Source of the DNA: an uncultured Dorea sp.
GTDB taxonomy: Bacteria > Bacillota > Clostridia > Lachnospirales > Lachnospiraceae
Direction of reading: 5' to 3'
NCBI GenBank assembly: GCA_910579335.1
Contig: CAJTUQ010000004.1
Coordinates: 1-27,467, forward strand
Length of the DNA stretch: 27,467 nt
A program made the position numbers and the translations under genes. A model generated the notes under the pieces. It was not told the DNA's origin. It ran no database searches and saw only the letters and a program-made list of their open reading frames with translations. Shown in pieces: positions 8,173 through 16,276 of the stretch. The first letter of the stretch is position 1; every line of letters starts with the position of its first letter.

Positions 8173-9066
8173 ATGCATCTGGTTGCGGAGCGGGAGGGAG
8201 TCGTCGTACAGGAAGATTCCATGCAGGATAAATTTTTAGAATGGATGTATACGCATAAAGCAGGGAGAGTTATCTTAAGGCCGTTGATTTCGCCGGCTGT
8301 GTCAAGACTTGGCGGAAGATTATTAGATTCGAAGGTTTCAAGATTTTTGGTTGCTCCCTTTATACGCAGTCATTCTATTGATATGTCCCGGTATGAGAAG
8401 AGAAGATATCTTTCATACAATGATTTTTTTACAAGAAGGCTTATTGCGGGAGGGCGCACTATTGAAAAACAGCCGGACAAATTCATAAGTCCCTGTGACG
8501 GCAGGCTTGGAGTGTATGAAATCAACGGTCTGCCGACTTTTTCTGTCAAGCATGGAAGATATACGGTTTCCAGCCTTTTAAGGAACCGGAAGCTTGCAGA
8601 CAGATATGCCGGAGGGTATATCTGGATCTTCCGGCTTTGTGTGGAAGATTATCACAGATATATTTATGTGGACAATGGTAAAGTGTCGAAGAGCTTTCGG
8701 ATTCCAGGCGTCTTTCATACAGTGAATCCGGCGGCGTGTGACAGATTTCCCGTATATAAGGAAAATACAAGAGAGTATTCTGTCCTTAAGTCAGAGAATT
8801 TTGGGGAAATTGTTCAGATGGAGGTCGGAGCGATGCTCGTAGGGAGGATTGAAAATCATCCTGGAGAAACCTATGTAAAGAGGGGGCAGGAGAAAGGGAA
8901 TTTTGCATTCGGAGGCTCCACCGTCATACTGATAACAAGGGCGGGGAGAATAAAGCCGGATAAAGATATTTTAGACAATTCCGCAAGGGGGATTGAGACA
9001 AAAGTGAAGTTAGGGGAGTGCATAGGGGAAAAAATATGCGGCGATAATAACCCTGACGGCATTTGA
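8173..9066 (+). CDS. psd: Phosphatidylserine decarboxylase proenzyme
   Basis: A 297-residue pyruvoyl enzyme that converts phosphatidylserine to phosphatidylethanolamine at the membrane. The self-cleavage site is GGST, with Ser249 expected to become the pyruvoyl group and residues before it forming the beta chain. The self-processing triad is complete: Asp109 in SPCDGRLG, His161 in DYHRYIY and Ser249. The segment FHTVNPAA is typical of the family. GGAGGAAGG (8160-8168) precedes the ATG and overlaps the end of pssA, so the two are translated as one operon. The N-terminal 20 residues (acidic, Val-rich) before the first amphipathic helix are unusual and could be skipped if translation starts at Met17. 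Confidence 0.95.
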   Translation: MHLVAEREGVVVQEDSMQDKFLEWMYTHKAGRVILRPLISPAVSRLGGRLLDSKVSRFLVAPFIRSHSIDMSRYEKRRYLSYNDFFTRRLIAGGRTIEKQPDKFISPCDGRLGVYEINGLPTFSVKHGRYTVSSLLRNRKLADRYAGGYIWIFRLCVEDYHRYIYVDNGKVSKSFRIPGVFHTVNPAACDRFPVYKENTREYSVLKSENFGEIVQMEVGAMLVGRIENHPGETYVKRGQEKGNFAFGGSTVILITRAGRIKPDKDILDNSARGIETKVKLGECIGEKICGDNNPDGI

Positions 9067-9082
9067 CATTTGCTGAGGAGGT

Positions 9083-9955
9083 ATGAAATTGAAAAGGATG
9101 AATTGGAAAGAATTGGGGATTGATTTAACCGTGGATGTGGCGGCAAGTATTATTATTGCTGTCGGCATCTATAATTTTGCCATGAGCGCTGATTTTCCCG
9201 TGGCGGGATTTTCAGGAATAGCAATTATTATGTATCACTTGTTAAATATACCGGTAGGTGTGGGGACGATACTGCTGAATATACCGGTAGCAATATTTTG
9301 TTACAAATTTCTCGGCAGAGATTTTTTCCTGCGCTCAGTAAAGACGACAGTGATATCTTCGGTGTTTATCGATTACGTGGCACCGTTGTTTCCAGTGTAT
9401 GAGGGGAACCGTCTGCTTGCGGCGCTTTGCATGGGCGTTTTGTGCGGCATCGGCTACGCTATGATTTTCATGCGCAGCTCTTCCACCGGAGGGCAGGATT
9501 TCATCTCTATGTCGATTAAAAAGGTTAAGCCGCATATTTCGCTGGGCATGATTACCTTCGCACTGGATATGATGACTATTGCCGCCGGAAGCGTCTTGGT
9601 TTTCCGGGATGTTGACGGTTTTATTTACGGTATTATCGTAACGTATCTTATGGCAATCGTGATGGATAAGATTATGTACGGTATCGACGAAGGAAAGATG
9701 ACGCTTATCGTCACGGAAAAGGGAGACGAGATGGCAAGGCATATCGATGAATATTCGGGAAGGGGCTCTACGATTCTTAAAGGAATCGGCAGCTATTCCA
9801 AGAAAGAAAAGGCCGTTGTCATGTGCGCCTGCAATAACAAGCAGATGTATACGATAAAGAAAATCGCACATCAGATAGACCCGAAAGCATTTACGATTAT
9901 TATGGAATCCAATGAAGTGCTTGGAGAAGGCTTTAAAGAGGATGCCGGATTGTAA
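9083..9955 (+). CDS. YitT family membrane protein (DUF161 plus DUF2179), second copy
   Basis: A 290-residue protein with about five membrane segments, the family motif RSSSTGGQDFIS (near residue 130) and a C-terminal DUF2179-type domain starting near MTLIVTEKGDEM. It has the same architecture as the protein at 722-1588 but clearly differs in sequence. It lies 16 bases after psd, so it is likely the last gene of the lipid operon, closed by a strong terminator. Start choice is unclear: AGGAGG (9076-9081) is only one base before this ATG, whereas an in-frame TTG at 9089 has a normal 7-base gap and an ATG at 9098 a 16-base gap. The function is unknown. Confidence 0.9.
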   Translation: MKLKRMNWKELGIDLTVDVAASIIIAVGIYNFAMSADFPVAGFSGIAIIMYHLLNIPVGVGTILLNIPVAIFCYKFLGRDFFLRSVKTTVISSVFIDYVAPLFPVYEGNRLLAALCMGVLCGIGYAMIFMRSSSTGGQDFISMSIKKVKPHISLGMITFALDMMTIAAGSVLVFRDVDGFIYGIIVTYLMAIVMDKIMYGIDEGKMTLIVTEKGDEMARHIDEYSGRGSTILKGIGSYSKKEKAVVMCACNNKQMYTIKKIAHQIDPKAFTIIMESNEVLGEGFKEDAGL

Positions 9956-9976
9956 ATGCAGACGGTGTTATAGAAG

Positions 9977-10027
9977 AAAAGCTGCCGCAGCCGTGACTTT
10001 TCAGTCATCAGCCGTCCGGCAGCTTTT
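9977..10027. terminator. Strong bidirectional terminator between the YitT gene and pepT
   Basis: A perfect 11-bp inverted repeat, AAAAGCTGCCG (9977-9987) and CGGCAGCTTTT (10017-10027), encloses a second small hairpin TGACT-tttc-AGTCA. The A-run on one side and T-run on the other give a U-tract in both directions, as expected between convergent genes. Confidence 0.88.
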
Positions 10028-10034
10028 AACGTGT

Positions 10035-11252
10035 TTATTTTGCGTAAAGTTTTGCTAATTCTATCATTACATCTACACTTTTATCCATGCCTTCGACGGT
10101 AATGTGTTCGTACGGTCCGTGATATGCATGGCCGCCGGTTCCCAGATTCGGACACGGAAGTCCCTTAAAGCTTAACTGACAGCCGTCCGTGCCACCCCGG
10201 ATCGGGATGACAAGAGGCGTTACGCCGGCAGCTTCGCAGGCGGTTTTTGCATTGTCAATGAGATGCATGCAGCCGGCAATGATTTCAGCCATGTTCTTAT
10301 ATTGCTCTGATATCGTAAGCGTAACGGTGCCCGCTCCCCATTTCTCATTCAGGTCCTTTTCTATAAGCCGGAGCGTATTTTTCCGGGCTTCAAAAAGAGC
10401 TTTGTCATGGTCGCGTACAATGTAATTAAGCTGGGCGGAAGCGCATTCGCCGGACATGCTTACAAGATGATAGAAACCTTCGTATCCTTCTGTACCGCGC
10501 GGCGTCTCGCAGCCCGGAAGCATATTATTGATTTCCATTGCTACTAAGGACGCATTAATCATCGTATCCTTGGAGGAACCCGGATGAACATTGAAGCCTT
10601 TAATGTCAAAGCATGCTTTGCAGGCGTTAAAATTCTCATACTGGATTTCCCCTTCGGTATCCCCGTCCATCGTATAAGCATAATCAGCGCCAAACTCTTC
10701 GACGTTAAAGTGCGCGGCTCCGGTTCCGATTTCTTCATCCGGCGTAAATGCGACGCACAGCTTTCCGTGAGGAATCTCCTCTGCCTGTATGCGTTCAATC
10801 ATCGTAAGTATCTCTGCGATACCGGCTTTGTCGTCAGCGCCCAGTATGGTAGTTCCGTCGCTCGTAATTAAAGTGCGTCCCTTTAAGCTGGCAAGGTGAG
10901 GAAATGTTTCGGGGCTTAAGATGAGCCCACTCTTCCCGATCTCCATCGCTTCGCCGCTGTAGTTTTCCGTCAGGACCGGTACGATGTCATGGCCGCAGAA
11001 ATCAGCTACAGTGTCCATGTGGGCGATAAACCCGATGGCGGGCTTATCTTCGTAACCTGCGGATGCCGGAAGATTACCGTACAGATAGCACATATCGTCC
11101 AGATGTACATCCTTAAGCCCTAAATCCTTCATCTCTGTCTCTAAAATTTTTGCCAGATTAAACTGGCATTGTGAGGATGGGACAGTTTCACTGTTCTCAT
11201 CACTCGGCGTACGTACTGCGGCGTACTTTAAAAGTCTTTCATAAGCTTTCAT
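10035..11252 (-). CDS. pepT: Peptidase T (tripeptide aminopeptidase)
   Basis: A 405-residue cytoplasmic M20 zinc peptidase that removes the N-terminal residue from tripeptides. Metal and catalytic residues are all visible: His78 and Asp80 in AHMDTVAD, bridging Asp140 in GADDKAGI, Glu173/Glu174 in TPDEEIGTG, Asp196 in TMDGD and the late His in GGHAYHGPYEH. The dimerisation/lid domain lies between about 207 and 320. The PIRGGTDG motif is typical of PepT. The length matches the family (about 405-410). A purine-rich AAAGGGGA precedes the ATG. It is downstream of the DUF2148 gene on the same strand with a 116-base gap, so it may have its own promoter. Confidence 0.96.
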   Translation of the reverse strand: MKAYERLLKYAAVRTPSDENSETVPSSQCQFNLAKILETEMKDLGLKDVHLDDMCYLYGNLPASAGYEDKPAIGFIAHMDTVADFCGHDIVPVLTENYSGEAMEIGKSGLILSPETFPHLASLKGRTLITSDGTTILGADDKAGIAEILTMIERIQAEEIPHGKLCVAFTPDEEIGTGAAHFNVEEFGADYAYTMDGDTEGEIQYENFNACKACFDIKGFNVHPGSSKDTMINASLVAMEINNMLPGCETPRGTEGYEGFYHLVSMSGECASAQLNYIVRDHDKALFEARKNTLRLIEKDLNEKWGAGTVTLTISEQYKNMAEIIAGCMHLIDNAKTACEAAGVTPLVIPIRGGTDGCQLSFKGLPCPNLGTGGHAYHGPYEHITVEGMDKSVDVMIELAKLYAK

Positions 11253-11368
11253 TGTGTCATTCCCCTTTCTTCCTGATACCGGCGGTAATTGTCATGTGTA
11301 TCAATGCCGCTTTGTAATCTGAAATTAATCATAACATATTTTGTGTGGTATGGCGAGATATTCGTGTA

Positions 11369-11908
11369 TTAATGGCGGTCAAAGAAAATATTTTTTCCTG
11401 TTATGCTTAAAGGGATACCCAGCCAGCAGACGCCTCTTTCAATATCTTCCAGCTCGGCGGCGGCTTTGCCTATAGACCACATAATACGGTTGTCCACATA
11501 GTCCTGTGCTGCGGCGCTGACTGCCGAGGATACGGCGATTCCCAAATCAACAAGAAGCTGTGCGCAGACCCCGCCGGCCTCCTCGCAGGTATGGCAGTCA
11601 GAAAAACCGCACAGACCGCAGTGCATGATGCCGCGGTAGTTTTTCTTTATGCCGATTAGGACGACGGCTTGGCTGCTGCGCACGTTGGCGGCGTCTCTTT
11701 TATACCATGCGGCCTTTTCCTCGCCGAAAAGCCGTATGCCGACTTCTTCCATCTTGTCCGCCAGACGGTATTTGTCGGTCTTTGTCAGTACAAGGGTAAC
11801 AATGCAATCCTGGCCTTTTGCTTTTGGAGCCGTACGGGCAGCGGCGCACATTCTGGCCGCAGTGCTGAATAAAGCTTCTTTTTCCATTTCGGTACTGTTG
11901 TAAATCAT
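11369..11908 (-). CDS. DUF2148 ferredoxin-domain protein
   Basis: A 179-residue soluble protein with a Cys cluster CGLCGFSDCHTC (Cys97, 100, 105 and 108, plus Cys115), which could hold an iron-sulfur cluster and matches the DUF2148 ferredoxin-like family. The N-terminal region (MCAAARTAPKAKGQD) resembles a nitroreductase-like lead sequence common in this family. AAGGAG lies 7 bases before the ATG. It is divergent from murE and has its own sigma-A promoter. The family has no assigned reaction; a redox or flavin-linked role is only a guess. Confidence 0.85.
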   Translation of the reverse strand: MIYNSTEMEKEALFSTAARMCAAARTAPKAKGQDCIVTLVLTKTDKYRLADKMEEVGIRLFGEEKAAWYKRDAANVRSSQAVVLIGIKKNYRGIMHCGLCGFSDCHTCEEAGGVCAQLLVDLGIAVSSAVSAAAQDYVDNRIMWSIGKAAAELEDIERGVCWLGIPLSITGKNIFFDRH

Positions 11909-11955
11909 AGTTTATCTCCTTAGAATCGTGAGGTGGTAAGTGTTCTTTAAGGTTA

Positions 11956-11984
11956 ATATAACTCTTGACGTTCAGGGATGTCAA
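11956..11984 (-). promoter_or_regulatory. Sigma-A promoter of the DUF2148 gene
   Basis: On the minus strand a perfect -35 TTGACA (11979-11984) is followed by 17 bases and TTATAT (11956-11961), or by 18 bases and TATATT. It lies about 50 bases ahead of the DUF2148 start. Confidence 0.7.
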
Positions 11985-12067
11985 TGTTTTAAAAATATTG
12001 ACGGCTACTATTAATTTCAATTGGATTATGATAAACTGAAAGGGAAATATTTCAGGAGGCATAGATT

Positions 12068-13537
12068 ATGAAGTTATCTCATTTATTAGAGCATTTACAA
12101 TATGAAACCGTACAGGGAAGCGATGACATCTCTGTGACGGAGCTTGTGAACGATTCCCGCAAGGTGTGTAAAGGGAGTGTGTTTGTATGCATCAGCGGAG
12201 CAGTATCGGACGGACATTCCTATATAGACGATGTGGCGGAAAAAGGCGCCGCCGCAGTCATTGTTGAAAGAGATGTAGAGGCGCCGAAAGATCTGGCCGT
12301 TATAAAAGTGGCGGATACCCGTTATGCGCTGGCTCTGATGTCAGCGGCGTATTTCGGCTATCCTGCCAAGAAGCTTAAGGTAATCGGAATTACAGGTACA
12401 AAGGGTAAGACGACGACGACTTATATGGTGAAGTCCATCCTTGAAGGCGTGGGGCACAAGGTGGGATTGATTGGAACGATTGAGGCCGTTATTGGAGACA
12501 AAGTAATCCCGGCAAACAATACGACGCCGGAATCTTACGTGATTCAGAAATATTTTGCGCAGATGGTGGAAGCGGGATGCGACAGCGTAGTTATGGAGGT
12601 GTCCTCTCAGGGGCTTATGCTTCATAGGACAGCGGGGATTCTGTTTGAAATCGGTATCTTTACTAATTTGGGCGAAGACCATATCGGTCCGAATGAGCAC
12701 AAAGATTTTGACGATTATAAGCGCTGCAAGGGGTTATTGTTTAAACAGTGCAGGCTTGGCATTGCAAATGTCGATGATAAGTGGTATGAGGACGTGTTTA
12801 AAGGCGCTTCATGCAGAGTGGAGACGTTCGGCCTTTCAAAAAAGGCGGATCTTCGGGCCGAGGATATCCGGCATATCTCAAGGCCAGGATATCTAGGGGT
12901 CAAATACCACGTGTCAGGACTGATGGATTTTGACGTGGAGATTGATATTCCGGGAGAATTTAGCGTATATAATTCTCTGACGGCAATAGCCGTGTGCAGA
13001 CATTTTTGCGTACCTGCGGAAAATATAAAGGCGGCTCTTAAGGTTGCAAAAGTAAAAGGGCGCATTGAGATGGTGAAGGTATCGGATGAATTTACCTTGA
13101 TGATAGATTATGCCCACAATGCAATGGCGTTAGAGAGCCTTCTTAATACATTGAGGGATTATAATCCCGGACGTATTGTAGCTGTGTTTGGATGCGGCGG
13201 AAACCGTTCGAAGACAAGACGTTATGAGATGGGCGAGGTGTCCGGAAAGCTGGCCGACCTAACCATTATTACTTCCGATAATCCCAGGTTTGAGGAGCCG
13301 CAGGAAATCATAAATGATATTATTGTGGGAATGAAAAAAACGGACGGGAATTACATCGACATTTGTGACAGAGGCGCGGCAATCAAATATGCTATTGAGC
13401 ACGGCCGTCCGGGAGACGTGATTGTAGTGGCTGGAAAAGGCCATGAGACTTATCAGGAGATTAAGGGCGTAAAGTACGATATGGATGACAGAGTGCTGAT
13501 ACAGAAGGCTCTGAAGGAAATTGCAGAAGGAAGATAA
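12068..13537 (+). CDS. murE: UDP-N-acetylmuramoyl-L-alanyl-D-glutamate-2,6-diaminopimelate ligase
   Basis: A 489-residue cytoplasmic Mur ligase that adds the third residue to the peptidoglycan stem peptide. The ATP loop is TGTKGKTTT (109-117). The central domain has NTTPES and EVSSQGL, and the C-terminal domain has FGCGGNRSKTRR and GKGHETYQ. The residue-selecting motif is DNPR (404-407), the form seen in meso-diaminopimelate-adding enzymes rather than lysine-adding ones, so the wall should be mDAP type. AGGAGG (12054-12059) sets the ATG. priA starts 11 bases after the stop. Confidence 0.97.
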   Translation: MKLSHLLEHLQYETVQGSDDISVTELVNDSRKVCKGSVFVCISGAVSDGHSYIDDVAEKGAAAVIVERDVEAPKDLAVIKVADTRYALALMSAAYFGYPAKKLKVIGITGTKGKTTTTYMVKSILEGVGHKVGLIGTIEAVIGDKVIPANNTTPESYVIQKYFAQMVEAGCDSVVMEVSSQGLMLHRTAGILFEIGIFTNLGEDHIGPNEHKDFDDYKRCKGLLFKQCRLGIANVDDKWYEDVFKGASCRVETFGLSKKADLRAEDIRHISRPGYLGVKYHVSGLMDFDVEIDIPGEFSVYNSLTAIAVCRHFCVPAENIKAALKVAKVKGRIEMVKVSDEFTLMIDYAHNAMALESLLNTLRDYNPGRIVAVFGCGGNRSKTRRYEMGEVSGKLADLTIITSDNPRFEEPQEIINDIIVGMKKTDGNYIDICDRGAAIKYAIEHGRPGDVIVVAGKGHETYQEIKGVKYDMDDRVLIQKALKEIAEGR

Positions 13538-13548
13538 ACAGATTACAA

Positions 13549-15771
13549 ATGTACGCAGATATTATTATTGACATTACCCATGAAAAGCTTGACAGAGTAT
13601 TTCAGTACAGGATCCCCTCCGAATTGGAGGGGGTGCTTTGTGTGGGAATGGAGGTTCTCGTTCCTTTCGGCAGGGGGAACAGAGAGACATCCGGGTATAT
13701 TGTGGCGTTTTCCAAAACGTCCGACTATCCGGCGGAAAAGATAAAGCCGATATTTAAGGCGGCCGAAAAAAGCGTTGCCATTGAATCTAAGCTTGTAGCG
13801 CTGGCCGCATGGATGAAGGAACAATACGGCGGAACGATGATTCAGGCATTAAAGACGGTGCTTCCGGTGAAACGCAGGGAAGCCGCGCGTCTCAAACGCA
13901 GGGTACGCCTTCTTCTTGACAAGAAGGAGGCAAAAAAGAGACTGGAATATTATCTGAGTAAAAACCAGAAGGCGCGCGCCCGGCTCCTTGCGGGGCTTTT
14001 AGAGCAGCCGGAGCAGGAGTATGAGCTCATAACGAAAAAGCTGAATGTGACGCTTGCGGTAATCCGTTCGCTGGAAGAACAGGGCGTGCTTGCTCTGGAG
14101 TCTGAGAAGGTGGACAGAGGCACGGTCCGGTATCAGAAACGCAAGGAAGAAAAGGTATGGTTTAACGAGGAGCAGGAGGCGGCGGTACGCCGGTTTTGGG
14201 AAGATTACAGCAGAGAAATCTATGGTACCTATCTTATACATGGCGTTACGGGAAGCGGCAAGACCGAAGTGTATATGGAGATGATACGCAGAGTTGTGAG
14301 CCTGGGCAGGCAGGCAATCGTGCTGATTCCGGAGATTGCCCTTACTTACCAGACGGTGCTGCGTTTTTATGCGTGGTTCGGGGACAGGGTGTCCGTCATA
14401 AATTCCCGGATGTCCGCGGGGGAGCGGCATGACCAGATGGAACGTGTAAAACGGGGAGAGGTGGATGTCATGATCGGTCCCCGCTCCGCTCTTTTTACTC
14501 CGTTTGGGAATCTGGGATTGATCGTGGTCGACGAAGAGCATGAGTCTTCCTACAAAAGCGAGCAAGTTCCAAGGTATCATGCAAGAGAGACGGCGATTGA
14601 AAGAGCCCGGATGGAGAATGCCAGTGTAGTGCTCGGCTCGGCGACCCCTTCGCTGGAGGCGTATTACCGGTGCAGGACGGGAGCGGCGGTGCTGCTTACG
14701 CTTACGCTCAGGGCAGCGGGGCAGAAGCTTCCTGAAATATATACGGTGGATATGCGTGAAGAATTAAGGAGGGGGAACCGTTCGATTATCAGCGACCGTC
14801 TGAAGGAGCTGATACAGGAGAGATTAGAAAAGGGGCAGCAGACCATGCTCTTTCTGAACCGGCGGGGATATGCCGGATTTGTTTCTTGCAGGTCCTGCGG
14901 ATATGTAGTAAAATGTCCTCATTGCGACGTGTCGCTGTCGATTCATAAGGGCGGCAGACTGGTCTGCCACTACTGCGGGTATGAGGAGCGGCAAAAGGAT
15001 GTGTGTCCTTCCTGCGGCTTAAGCTGTATCGGCGGTTTTAAAGCGGGAACGCAGCAGATTGAAGAGATTGTCAGACAGGAATTTAAAGGGGCGCGGGTGC
15101 TCCGCATGGATATGGATACTACGAAGCAAAAGGACAGCCATGAAAAGATATTATCTGCATTTTCTAACGGAGAGGCGGATATATTAATTGGTACGCAGAT
15201 GATTGTCAAAGGGCACGATTTTTCAAATGTGACGCTGGTGGGAGTCCTGGCGGCGGACATGTCTTTATATTCCAATGATTACCGCTCCGGCGAGCAGACG
15301 TTTGAGCTTCTTGTACAGGCGGCGGGAAGGGCCGGACGGGGGAATCTTCGCGGTGAAGTTGTGATTCAGACATACAGTCCGGAGCATTATAGTATCCGGA
15401 TGGCAGCCCGGCAGGATTACGAGGGATTTTATGAAGAAGAGATGCGTTACAGGGAACTGATGGGATATCCGCCTGTCAGTAATCTTCTTGCGGTTCTGAT
15501 GACGGGAGCGGATGAAGAATATCTGGAGATGGCCGCCGGATATCTGAAGGATTTTGCCGTGCGTGCCGACCGGACAAAGCTTGTGCAGATGATAGGGCCT
15601 GCCAGCCCTTATGTGGGCAAGGTCAAAGATGAGTACCGCAGAATCCTTTATTTAAAATGTGCGCGAAAGGACAGTCTCATAGAGATAAAAAACTTGTTGG
15701 AACAAGAGATAAATAAAGGATTCAGCAGTATAAGGATACAGTTCGATTTAAATCCGATAGGAGGATTTTAA
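13549..15771 (+). CDS. priA: Primosomal protein N' (replication restart helicase PriA)
   Basis: A 740-residue 3'-to-5' superfamily 2 helicase that reloads the replication machinery at stalled forks. Order: N-terminal 3'-DNA-binding domain (1-110), winged helix, helicase lobe 1 with Walker A GVTGSGKT (232-239) and DEEH box (328-331), the eight-cysteine zinc domain (Cys447, 450, 456, 459, 473, 476, 486 and 489, all present) inserted in lobe 2, then motifs GTQMIVKGHDF and QAAGRAGRG, and the C-terminal domain. Length is normal for Gram-positive PriA. It is preceded by murE and followed by def, as is common in Clostridia. Confidence 0.97.
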   Translation: MYADIIIDITHEKLDRVFQYRIPSELEGVLCVGMEVLVPFGRGNRETSGYIVAFSKTSDYPAEKIKPIFKAAEKSVAIESKLVALAAWMKEQYGGTMIQALKTVLPVKRREAARLKRRVRLLLDKKEAKKRLEYYLSKNQKARARLLAGLLEQPEQEYELITKKLNVTLAVIRSLEEQGVLALESEKVDRGTVRYQKRKEEKVWFNEEQEAAVRRFWEDYSREIYGTYLIHGVTGSGKTEVYMEMIRRVVSLGRQAIVLIPEIALTYQTVLRFYAWFGDRVSVINSRMSAGERHDQMERVKRGEVDVMIGPRSALFTPFGNLGLIVVDEEHESSYKSEQVPRYHARETAIERARMENASVVLGSATPSLEAYYRCRTGAAVLLTLTLRAAGQKLPEIYTVDMREELRRGNRSIISDRLKELIQERLEKGQQTMLFLNRRGYAGFVSCRSCGYVVKCPHCDVSLSIHKGGRLVCHYCGYEERQKDVCPSCGLSCIGGFKAGTQQIEEIVRQEFKGARVLRMDMDTTKQKDSHEKILSAFSNGEADILIGTQMIVKGHDFSNVTLVGVLAADMSLYSNDYRSGEQTFELLVQAAGRAGRGNLRGEVVIQTYSPEHYSIRMAARQDYEGFYEEEMRYRELMGYPPVSNLLAVLMTGADEEYLEMAAGYLKDFAVRADRTKLVQMIGPASPYVGKVKDEYRRILYLKCARKDSLIEIKNLLEQEINKGFSSIRIQFDLNPIGGF

Positions 15772-15802
15772 AACTTTTTATATAAATTCAGGAGGTAAAG
15801 AC

Positions 15803-16273
15803 ATGGCGCTAAGAAAAATCCGTGAGATAGGTGACGAAGTGTTGACGAAGCGGTGTAAGGAGGTTCCGAAAATGAGCCTCCGCACAAAATTATTAATTAA
15901 TGATATGTTAGATACGATGTATCAGGCTGCCGGGGTCGGCCTGGCGGCTCCGCAGGTAGGAGTTTTAAAAAGAATCGCTGTCATTGATGTAGGGGACGGA
16001 CCAATCGTGCTGATTAATCCGGAGATTATTGAGACGGACGGGGAACAGACCGGAGAAGAAGGGTGTCTGAGCGTGCCGGGGAAATATGGTATCGTGACAA
16101 GGCCGAACTATGTGAAGGTAAAGACATTGACAGAGGATATGGAGGAGACCGTGATTGAAGGAGAGGAGCTTTTCGCAAGGGCGCTCTGCCATGAAATTGC
16201 TCATCTGGACGGGAAGCTTTATATAGAACTGGCACAGGACGGACTTCATGACGTGGAAGATGAAAAGGAGTAG
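15803..16273 (+). CDS. def: Peptide deformylase
   Basis: A 156-residue metalloenzyme that removes the formyl group from new N-terminal methionine. All three family motifs are present: GVGLAAPQVG (motif 1), EGCLSVPG (motif 2, metal-binding Cys) and HEIAHLDG (motif 3, HExxH metal ligands and catalytic Glu). CAGGAGG precedes the ATG. Its stop is 3 bases from the fmt start, so the enzymes that add and remove formyl are made together. Confidence 0.97.
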   Translation: MALRKIREIGDEVLTKRCKEVPKMSLRTKLLINDMLDTMYQAAGVGLAAPQVGVLKRIAVIDVGDGPIVLINPEIIETDGEQTGEEGCLSVPGKYGIVTRPNYVKVKTLTEDMEETVIEGEELFARALCHEIAHLDGKLYIELAQDGLHDVEDEKE

Positions 16274-16276
16274 CGT

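Noticed and set aside
9335..9871. Minus-strand open frame (178 codons) opposite the second YitT gene
   Set aside because: It lies wholly inside a clear gene, has no ribosome site, and is His/Asn-rich shadow sequence.
13999..14580. Minus-strand open frame (193 codons) opposite priA
   Set aside because: It is antisense to the PriA helicase lobe and has no family resemblance.
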